Shown: in pieces, positions 52,547-64,000 of the stretch
Layout of the letters: each line of letters begins with the position of its first letter
How positions within the stretch are numbered: the first letter of the stretch is position 1
Source of the DNA: Proales similis
Lineage: Eukaryota > Rotifera > Eurotatoria > Ploima > Proalidae
Length of the DNA: 64,000 nt
Direction: 5' to 3'
Assembly: GCA_019059635.1 (NCBI GenBank)
Contig: JAGVRJ010000004.1
Span: 558,001-622,000, forward strand
The notes under the pieces: generated by a model
The model's database searches: none
Told to the model about the DNA's origin: nothing
The model's input: only the letters and a program-made list of their open reading frames with translations
Program-made: the position numbers and the translations under genes

Positions 52547-54973
52547 TTAGGTCTCCAGAATTCGTTTTTCGATAAAAATAGAAATTGCGGCTTTGTAAAA
52601 TTCCGAGTTAAAAAATAAATAAACAAAAAAGTAAAAAGAGTAGGCGAATATGTGAATCGATTCGGCGATCGACTGGTAATTAGGACAAAGAGAGTCGAAA
52701 GGTGCGTAGTGAATATAACAATTACTAGTCTGATATGAAAACTTAAACAGATAATTGTCTTGATAGGTAAGGTAGTAGATCGATATTTGAATAGAAGACA
52801 CAAGCTTGGGAATTTTGAACAGAACGATTATGAGGGCGTTGGCGATGATCATCCGATTCAGGTTCTTGTGCGATTTGTCTTTGGCATTCGACGAGCCCAC
52901 TTTGGAGGCAACTTTCGACGAATGCTGTTTGAGTCCTCTCATAAGGAGAAGGTCAATAACAAGAGAGAGCAAAACTGCAAAGACATCAGTGAACAAGATG
53001 TAAAATATATAAAATGGCACAGTTGAGCCATAATGGGAAAACGCATTTGGAAGACGAATAATGTTGAACAATAAGAATCCGCGATTTTGGACTAGATCCG
53101 AGTATGAATAATTGTCGTTATGGAGAAATGTGACCCCAGATGTTACTGCTGAAATCAGAAGGACCAGAATGAAGACTTTGACGGGGTTCAGTTTAAGGAA
53201 AAGAGTCTTGAACTTGGAATTGTTCTCTTCCTTGTTCATCAAAAGTCGGTAGAGGGTAATGAGCACTTGTGAAAGGGCCGAGCAGCACTTCATCGTGTTG
53301 GCCAAGTAAATGTGCACAAACAGCGAGAAGAACTGGAACGGCTGGTCGACTATGAACGGCGAGCAAAAGATGCCGTTAAACTTGATGCATTCGTTGAGCA
53401 CACTGGTGCTCATGCAAAGGCAGTAGCCGCAGTTGGTCACCGCGTTCAGCTGCATGTACTGGAAGAGCTTGATCTTGCGGGCGCGCAGCTGGGCGCTCTT
53501 TATCTGGCTGTGGTCCGAAGAGAAGATTATGCGGCGCACAACAAACACGATGAGCAAGTTGAGAACAAAGCCGAGCAAACAGAACGTGGGCTGCAGAACA
53601 ACAGACAGGACGAACTTGAGCATCTGAACGGTGAAGAGCACCTCGTAGCCTCCGTCTGCGTAGAACGGGACCGGCTTGGATGCCTCTTTAGGAGCACATT
53701 TGTCAAGCAGCGCCTCGAAATCGCACTCTTCGATCGCCCGTGTCACGTTCATTTGGCTGAGGGCGTTCGGAATAAAGGCGAGCGAGCGGTTAAAGTGAGC
53801 TTTGTAATACTCGAGCATCGTCTTTTTTGAGTCGATTGTGCCTTGGAGCAGCCATAAAAGCGGGCAGGTGATCTGAATAGGACGAGAGCTGACGACGAAC
53901 AATTTCAGATTATCCTGCTTCACTGGGTATCGCTTGAATAGGCAAAATGACTCGTTTTCAAAGTCAAACTTCTGGTAGGGGATAAGGAACGAGAAGGTGC
54001 CCGCCGTGAATCCATCCCTTACAACACTGCTCTCGTAGATGATGACGGTAGAGTTAAACGGATGCTGACCATAGTTGTCCAGCCAGGCGGGGTTGCTTCT
54101 TACAAAGTACTTGAGATTGAGTATCTTCATGTAAAGGATTTTTATTCTCATCTGAGCGAGCACTCCAGGCTCTATCGTTTTCAGTGACCCGTCGATTGTA
54201 ATATATTGGAATACGCTGTCCTTGAATATTTGCGGTAAAAGAAGATCAAAGTTTAGGTCCACTCCATACAGCCGGTTGATGTTCATACTCGCCACGGACG
54301 CGTTCAGTTCGACCAGGCGACCGTTATAAGTCAGGTTTCTGAACGAGAGCAGATTGTGAAACACAAGAGAGTCGACTATTTCGCCCAAGACTAGAAAGTC
54401 AATTCGGCTATTCGCAAAAAGAGCAGAGCAAGTTCCCTTAAAGAATTTTACGTTGTGATTAAATGAGAAATTCATCACCAATTTGGATTTTGTTATTTCG
54501 TTTCTCGCTGTTTGATTGAGTTCGCATTTGTCAAAAGGCCTGTTGTCCAGCTTCATGATTAACTTTCCAAATTTATAATCAATATCGATTAATTGTTGTG
54601 TATTGTTTCCAAATGAGCCTTCAATACTGAACAGAGCATCGATTCCTTGAAAATTATATAAATATATTACCGGAGCAAAATCTTCAAATTTAAAGTCATT
54701 CAATTTGAGTTGATTGTTTAAAATCAAATTTGTATTTGTTTCACACATGATATACAAAAGACTGACTGATTGCATTACATAATCGTGATATTCATAGTCC
54801 CAATCGTATCGGTATTTTATCATTGACCCATTAACGTACGTTAGATCGTCAATGAAGAAAAAAATTTTCAGTTTTCCTCCGTCTTCTTCATAATAATTCA
54901 AGGAACTGCGACTTTTAGCTTGGTAGACCATATAAAGCGTTAAGAGTACGCTGATCCAGGCCATTTTTCGCAT
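52547..54973 (-). CDS. 7TM receptor 2 with a ~425-residue ectodomain, paralogue of receptor 1
   Basis: Intronless frame of 808 aa, ATG at 54973-54971, with signal peptide (KMAWISVLLTLYMVYQ). The domain plan is that of receptor 1: glycosylated ectodomain, then seven hydrophobic helices with the same loops. Residues ~190-602 differ from receptor 1 at only a few positions, and the underlying DNA (~53165-54415 against 49080-50325) is almost identical, including silent sites; a second near-identical block covers helix 5 to helix 6. The first ~185 residues and the last ~80 are only moderately similar. This mosaic indicates gene conversion after duplication. No intron is needed. Function and ligand are unknown. 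Confidence 0.8.
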   Translation of the reverse strand: MRKMAWISVLLTLYMVYQAKSRSSLNYYEEDGGKLKIFFFIDDLTYVNGSMIKYRYDWDYEYHDYVMQSVSLLYIMCETNTNLILNNQLKLNDFKFEDFAPVIYLYNFQGIDALFSIEGSFGNNTQQLIDIDYKFGKLIMKLDNRPFDKCELNQTARNEITKSKLVMNFSFNHNVKFFKGTCSALFANSRIDFLVLGEIVDSLVFHNLLSFRNLTYNGRLVELNASVASMNINRLYGVDLNFDLLLPQIFKDSVFQYITIDGSLKTIEPGVLAQMRIKILYMKILNLKYFVRSNPAWLDNYGQHPFNSTVIIYESSVVRDGFTAGTFSFLIPYQKFDFENESFCLFKRYPVKQDNLKLFVVSSRPIQITCPLLWLLQGTIDSKKTMLEYYKAHFNRSLAFIPNALSQMNVTRAIEECDFEALLDKCAPKEASKPVPFYADGGYEVLFTVQMLKFVLSVVLQPTFCLLGFVLNLLIVFVVRRIIFSSDHSQIKSAQLRARKIKLFQYMQLNAVTNCGYCLCMSTSVLNECIKFNGIFCSPFIVDQPFQFFSLFVHIYLANTMKCCSALSQVLITLYRLLMNKEENNSKFKTLFLKLNPVKVFILVLLISAVTSGVTFLHNDNYSYSDLVQNRGFLLFNIIRLPNAFSHYGSTVPFYIFYILFTDVFAVLLSLVIDLLLMRGLKQHSSKVASKVGSSNAKDKSHKNLNRMIIANALIIVLFKIPKLVSSIQISIYYLTYQDNYLFKFSYQTSNCYIHYAPFDSLCPNYQSIAESIHIFAYSFYFFVYLFFNSEFYKAAISIFIEKRILET

Positions 54974-55780
54974 ATTTCAGTTTCTTGTTTTTATTATTTT
55001 TTTAGGAAATTTCAAAGCAAGATTCTGAATGATTTTCTGCGCGTTACAGCCGCTTATAAACAGGATTATCTTCTGAATACATTTTAGATTTGATTTATTT
55101 GAGAAGGCGTTAGGAAGCAATCTGGAACCAGAGACGACAAGGGCGTGGATCGGCGCCTTTAACGAATGTTTGAAACTCGAATAGGGTTTGATGCAACCGA
55201 TAGATTGCTTCACTCAACAAGCCATTTTTGCTTTTCACAAGTCTTCATCATCACCGTTAAAAAATGTCAATTTTTCTGGACCAATTTTTCTGGGATCATG
55301 ACATTACTGCTGGGAAGAGGTTTCAAATTCACGCAGTGAATGAAAACGAATTACTGTGCAAGGTTTAAAGACATAAAGCCGAACCAATGGGCTACGTCAA
55401 TTTAGCTCAATTTGATTTTGGGTTTAGAAAGCAATCATAGAAAGTAGAGATCTCAATCAGAGTGTTCTAAATGCGCATCTTTGTAGGTCGACCATTGAAC
55501 GCCTCTCGCTGGTTTGGGTTGTCTGGATTAGAATGCATCGACTCTGAAATGTGAAATTAAAGTTTTTTTGTTTAAATGCTCAATTGTGAACTTGATTGAG
55601 TCGCACTCTATTCATTAGCCAGCTCTTTCGTTGGCTGGTTGGCTGGCTGACTACGTTGCTTATCTCTTCGGGTCTCTAGATAATTATACTTTTCGTCCGT
55701 GTGCGCCATTATAATTTCTGAGTGGCTCACATGATTAGGGCAGTTAAAAGTCAAAAAATGAAAATTGAAACACTTTAAAT
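54974..55780. other. Divergent spacer, 7TM receptor 2 / Rab11-FIP
   Basis: 807 bp. The part next to receptor 2 carries the sequence shared with the receptor 1 upstream region; the rest shows no gene and no Ly6 remnant that I can see. Confidence 0.5.
55053..55060 (-). promoter_or_regulatory. TATA-like element of 7TM receptor 2
   Basis: TTTATAAG on minus, about 80 nt upstream of the receptor 2 ATG, inside the duplicated promoter segment. Confidence 0.4.
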
Positions 55781-57918
55781 ATGAGCGAGAGTAGAAGCGA
55801 GTCGACAGGGGCCGATGAAGAGCGACGCCCAAGTGAACCTGATGCCAACGAGCCTCAACAAAGCGACGAGTTCTATTCGCGTCTGTTCGAGCTCTACGAT
55901 ACTGACAAGCGAGGACAGATCACGATTGAGAAATTTGTCGAAATTAGCGGCGAACAATTGCCGCAGAATGAGGTGCTACTTTCTGACCATAATCTGTTCC
56001 AAAGTTTTGAGTTCATTCTCGCTTCTAGCTCAATGAAGTGGTCAAGGCGTTCAAGGAGAGCGGCACGGACCTCATCGATTTTGCTTGCTTCAAGAAGACC
56101 ATGTCAAAGTTGATGCAAAACAACGAGTCGAGTGTAAGCAATTTGCCCTAGACGCTTGTTTCGCTCCAATCTTGACTGAATCGGTCCGATTGAAAGCAGA
56201 ACGAGGACCTGTCCTCTCGAACAAACGATTCTCTGGAAGATAGCAGCAGCCTGATTGAAGCGTAAATTTGCATCACTCAACTCATTCCTGTGTCTGGCTG
56301 CTATAAGTGTCTTTCATTCGAAGTAATCTGATATCAATCGATGACGCGAGCAATTCTTTATTCGACGAATTCATGGACAACTCTCTCCTGGATCAGCATC
56401 GAAAGAGCATCACAGGAATCAAGAGCCTCTCTCGGCCCAAGCAAGTGTAAGCCATGCCGAGCATCAACTCGACCAGCTCAAGCTCTGATCAATGACAAAC
56501 AGCTCAAAAATTGCCGAAAGCGATTTGCTCGGCGACTTTCAAGATGAAGAGAGCGAAGAAAATGGCTTTATTTTGACGAATAGCGACCTGACAAACAGCG
56601 AGAGCGAACAGAAAGTAAATTCAAAGCGTCCACTCGGCTCTCAAGTCCGGCTTTCTAATTCAATCAAGATACTGGAGCTGACCAGACGGCTAGAGGCTTT
56701 GCAAAGCGAGAACAAGGGATTCGAACAGCAGCTCGATCGGGCAGAACACACAAACGATCAGCTGAGCAGACGGTGAATTTTATTTCGAGTTCGTCACGCC
56801 CGAGTTCACGGACACTCGGCGGCACAGCGGCCAAATTGACGCTTTTCTTTTGCAGACTTCAAGAGGCCGAAGAGCACAGTGTGGAGTTTGAAAAGCGAAA
56901 TCAGGAGCTGGAGGACAGAGTGAAACTGGCCGAAGAGACTCGAGTGAAATTAGAGTCTTCGTTCAACGGGGAAAAGAGAAATCTTGAGGCCAGGTTTGAC
57001 ATGATTGTTCTTTTCATTCGCAATCGATCAACGCAATAAAATTGAATTCTCTCAAGAATAGCGCAGCTTGAACAGGAGCTTTGCTCGAGCAGAAAAGCAG
57101 TCGAGAAGGGTCAGGAGAGGATTGAAACGCTTCAAGAGGTTGACTAGCGAACAATCGCACTTGAACGAATCTGAATCATGTGCCAGTTGAAAGAGCGTGG
57201 AGTCAAGAGAGAAAAATCTGATTGATGAACTTCGAAGGGCAGAAGACGCTCAGACAGAATGGGCCAAGCTGAGACAAGAGCTGCAGTTGAGCAACGATAC
57301 TCTACGTTCGAATATAATTGAGTTAGAAGAGGTGAGCATGCAGATGGAGAGCCTGGTTGATAAATTGATTCAGCAGCGAGTTCGATCAGAGATTAGAAAT
57401 GCAGCAGCGAGAGCTAGACGAGAGTCGAATTGAATTGGAACAAGTGGAGGCTAGGAAACGTTCGCAGACCGTCTATTCGGGCAACGAAGCGAGTCTCATC
57501 TCGCAAATAAATGAACTTGAACAAGAAAGCCAGCGGCTCAAAGATGAGAACTACAATCTGAGCATGCGAATAGAAGAGCTGAACGCAGCAGCACTGAGCA
57601 AAGGGTTCAAGGCTGCCGACGATAGCGCTCAGGACTCAGAATGGAACGATGCTTCAAAGCAAGAGGTGAGCAAGTTGCTTCATCGTCGATCATCGTCTAA
57701 TTGGCGTTGATCATTTCCATCCTCATTTTCGTTTCTAAATGATTAATTCTCTACAATTTGGCATCCAAAACCAACAGCTCATCGAGCAGCTGAGAAGCGA
57801 GCGAGTTCATTATCGCGAGCTGAAGGATTATTTTGACAAATTGATGCAGCGGGTGATGGAGAAGAACCCAGAGATTTTGGAGGTTAAATTGAACGCCTCG
57901 TTGCGGCGCAGCAAGTGA
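55781..57918 (+). CDS. Class II Rab11 family-interacting protein (Rab11-FIP3/4, Nuf-like)
   Basis: Ten exons: 55781-55972, 56029-56133, 56200-56261, 56324-56446, 56503-56772, 56856-56993, 57057-57138, 57194-57331, 57390-57665, 57778-57918; 508 aa, all phases consistent. Residues ~29-98 are an EF-hand pair (YDTDKRGQITIEKF); the visible loop has Arg at position 5 and Lys at 12, so calcium binding is doubtful. Ser/Asp-rich linkers lead to a long coiled coil from ~185. The C-terminal Rab11-binding domain reads LKDYFDKLMQRVMEKNPEIL, matching LRQYMDKIILAILDHNPSIL of FIP4. These proteins tether Rab11 recycling endosomes to dynein and the cytokinetic furrow. It is shorter than human FIP4 (637 aa). 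Confidence 0.9.
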
Positions 57919-60900
57919 ATCGAAATGAAATAAAGATTTCAACACCCGTCGCTCGAAAAGTGTTTGTAAATGTCTGTATCATGCACGCATCGTCGAGCTC
58001 AGCATCATAATCAATATCAGCCGCGTGAGAGGCTTCTTCTCGCTTTCACTTTATTCAAGCAGCAGCAGCAGCAAGAAATCTGTGGCTGAAAAAAACACGA
58101 TGCGATGCATGTTCAAGGCATTATTTGATTTACAATGCCAATCAAATTTATTTGTCGTGTAATCAATTTTTTATTTTCGTTCCATGCCCCACGTCGACTT
58201 GATAGGGCGGCACTAAAAGATTACGATAGGAGAGCGCGATTTGACGCTTATGCGCCCTCACGCACTCATCTGGTTTATTCCATTTGCTTAGCACAGACTT
58301 TTAATTTGGTGCCAACTTCAACATAACTAACAAGTACGTCTCTGATCGATCCCTGCTCTATTCCCTGCCCTGGTCTGTCTGTCTTTCTTTTTTCTCTGCA
58401 GCTTTCTGCCTTTTTCATATGCATTCAATAGTAGGCAAAAGTTTTCTTCTGCCTGCTACTGGATCAGTTTCAGAAGCGCATTGTATCACTCTCATTGCTA
58501 AGTGAATGCCATTCGAAGATGATTAGGAGCGTTGCGTGTGAAACTAGCAGCTTGTCAGTGAATTGCAAACGACGTTCTATTTTAAAAAGCAGAATTAATC
58601 AGCTAAAAGAGTCTAATCACACACACACACACACATCCGGTTCAAACACATATTTTTATGGCGCAGAGGCATTCGCGCGCAGGCCTGGGAACTTGGCGAC
58701 GAGGAGCCGATTCGCTTGGTATACACAAGCTGCTGCTCTAGTCAAAACGCGCTCTCACCTCGGTCTTGCTCACTTGTGTCTGGCTGAATCACTGCCTGAT
58801 ATTGCAAGTTGTCCAAGTTCACCAACGCGGAAGTTGAACGCTTTCCTCTGCTCGGCTCATAAGATGCATTATTCCATCTGAGCGATGCTGAGGCCATTTA
58901 CGTCAGCGCGCTGATCGTGCTTTTCATCGTTTGCAAGTCAAGCGTCCTCATCTAATGCGCATCGGGCGACCATTCGCCGATTAAATAAAAACGCATAAAT
59001 AAATTAGGCGGCACGCTACTCGCTCGCTTGCCACCATGTTTTGTTGCAAGACGCGTGAGCGGTCGAGCGGCTTTTATTTTAGAGAGTCTGTCGACTGTGC
59101 CATGTGTGACAAATATGCGGCCGCCAACAATTGATTAGACGAGGCATAAATTGAATGAGAAAGACAATCTTGAGATGACGATTTTTGTTCTTTTTCATCG
59201 AAAATTCATTTCCCCAGATCTTTTCTGGTCTGTGAAGCACTTTTAGATTTCTAGCGCGGCCGGCCTCAATCTGCCTGTGCGTCTGAGTGTCAGTCGGTCG
59301 GCCTCTCGGTCGTTTTTCTATGCGCACTCTCTTTCTCTCTCTTTGTTTCCTTTTCATGAAATTCTGATTTTAGATGAATTGACACTAACAAGAATGAGAA
59401 GGCACCTCTCTATCTAAAATAGAGTGTGACACTCGCTGAAGCGAGATAGGCAGCCAACGAAGGCGACACAAACGATGAGTGATGATGAATGCGGCTTTGA
59501 TTAAGATTTATTAACTATTGCACACAAAGCGGCGGATCCATCGGCAGGGAATATTGGCACCCGACCGACTCGACAACAATGAAACGAATAATAGGCCCTC
59601 ACAGACACTGAAATACGCTTACACTCATACATAGACTCATTAATAAGCGGATTATGTGCTGAACTGTGCTTGAGAAACAAATCAAAGCCAAGAGGAGAGG
59701 TTGACGAGCAGGAAGGGCTTTATATTTCTGCAAAATTGTTGATACCAATCTTTATATTAGAATTTAAGTGAGAAGCAAACTCGTTGCGTTGGTTCTTTTC
59801 AATTTTCCTCTCACGCGTTCTCCTCTGCCATGGCGCCGTCTCAGAACTCAGAACTGGTTCGATTTGCTTTTCTGATTAGAGGATTAATGTGGGCCAGGAG
59901 CAAGGCTTCATAATCGGGCGTCTTGTAATCACGCCACAGGCGAGCCTAAAGTTCGATTTGAATTTCCACGCCACTCGACCAATCAGGTCTGCAATTTTAT
60001 CTATTAGGCGTTTATCTATCTTGCCTCTCTCGCCTTTAGCAACTTGGCTTTCCACTCTTGTTTTCAACTCTCCTTCTCTGGCTATCTTGTTCTCGCTCGT
60101 TCGTCGTTCTCGCTAGATCTGCGCTATTTTCGCATCGTTTCTTGCATGCGCGCTATTAAGGCGAATTCTTCACTCTTACTCAGCTCATTACCGCCAGTTT
60201 GATTGTAATTCAAGCACTGCCGCTCTCGATCAGGCAACATTCATAATGAAACTGATAATGGCGCGCCGAGGCGAGTTTGTAGTCAGCCGGTTTGGTTTCA
60301 TTATGACTCGGCATCGTCAATTTCGTAATTTTCAGAAACGTTTTGCTCCAGCAGACACCGAAGCGCTTATTTATACAAATAAATAAATATATGTTGTTGT
60401 TGTTGTGGTTGTAAGGCAGCTTAAGAATTAATTTTCAGTTTGTACTTAATTTCCATGCCTTTTAAGCTCTTGAAGCCAAATTTTATGCTAATTACAAGAT
60501 TTATTTTTCAACGTCTTGCATGAGCCGCAGTAGGCAACAGCAGAAGAGAGGCTCAAAAGAGGCAGGCAGCCACAGAGAGAAAGAGAGAGATGTGCAGTGT
60601 TTGTTTGAGTGGAGTCCGTGTGAGCCTCGCATGGGTATGTGTATCTGACTGTGGGTGCGAGTGCGGGTGTATGTGTGTGTGCGTGTGCGCATTTAAACGA
60701 TGGAGGCTGTACACAGAAGGAGAAATGAGGGCGAGAACGGGCGAAACCGATCGATGATAAATAGATGCGGCGGCGGCGGACTGAGAGGCAAAGATAGAGG
60801 CTGATAGGAACGACTTTTATCCAATTATCATCCATCCAACATCAGAGCGCATCCTTCAGCAAACTGACGAGCTAGATTTCCGCCCGTTCGCATTAGATTT

Positions 60901-61074
60901 CAGGAACGATGTGTGATTTAATCCTGAAGAGTTCGTAATTGCCTCGCGGTCTTGTTCGATCAACTCGATTTCTTGTTTTAGATAAGATTAAAAATAATAA
61001 ATAGGCGAACCCATCATCATCATGCTTTAAGTTCACAACGCTTTGGCACACGTTGTAAACCGCAAGAAGAAACC
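57919..61074. other. 3.2 kb gene-free region upstream of PKC
   Basis: No frame with recognisable homology on either strand. It contains CA repeats (~58619-58635), a TTG repeat (~60392-60408) and GT-rich sequence (~60668-60690). It may hold PKC promoters and untranslated first exons. Confidence 0.5.
57929..57934 (+). promoter_or_regulatory. Poly(A) signal of Rab11-FIP
   Basis: AATAAA 10 nt after the stop. Confidence 0.6.

Positions 61075-64000
<2,926 letters not shown>

Noticed and set aside
58495..58881. 128-codon open frame upstream of PKC
   Set aside because: Contains a CA repeat translated as His-Thr and no recognisable fold; no supporting promoter or poly(A) signal.

Overview
This is nuclear DNA of a small-bodied invertebrate animal. 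The evidence is metazoan gene content (a protocadherin, conventional protein kinase C, Rab11-FIP3/4, sorting nexin 9 family, citron-like, Nup54, a three-finger/Ly6 protein) together with a compact layout. Of 53 introns that I could rebuild from reading frame and splice sites, 46 are 54-69 nt long, and many genes have no intron at all. A delta-type protocadherin and the tiny introns fit a spiralian/lophotrochozoan with a streamlined genome. The large-ectodomain 7TM receptors remind me of rotifer families, but that is memory only and the phylum is not proven here.

Layout. 1-11.8 kb: the end of a two-helix membrane protein (+), Topors-like RING/SR protein (-), an unknown beta-rich protein (-), Nup54 (+), a protein with an N-terminal ubiquitin-conjugating fold (+), and a citron-like protein lacking a kinase domain (-). 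12.3-19.2 kb: p47/NSFL1C (+, seven exons), a short protein resembling only the N-terminus of EML (+), and an SNX9/18/33 sorting nexin (-, eleven exons). 19.2-34.3 kb: a 15 kb stretch without a convincing gene, rich in microsatellites and AT-rich homeodomain-like cores. 34.3-38.5 kb: an intronless protocadherin. 38.9 kb: tRNA-Gln(TTG). 39.1-45.6 kb: UBOX5/RNF37 (-), NUDT1/MTH1 (+), FKBP15 (+, eight exons). 45.9-55 kb, all on minus: an ankyrin protein, two tandem 7TM receptors with large ectodomains, and a three-exon Ly6 protein between the receptors. 55.8-57.9 kb: Rab11-FIP3/4 (+, ten exons). 57.9-61.1 kb: gene-free. 61.1 kb to the right edge: conventional PKC (+, seventeen exons seen, 3' end outside the window).

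Most genes are unrelated housekeeping or trafficking genes packed tightly, with short divergent promoters and convergent 3' ends whose AATAAA signals nearly touch. Several fall within endocytosis and membrane traffic (SNX9 family, FKBP15, Rab11-FIP, p47), but I see no operon-like co-regulation. The most unusual parts are the mosaic receptor pair with the Ly6 gene between them, the kinase-less citron, the EML-N-terminus-only protein, the UBC fusion and the 15 kb gene-free block.
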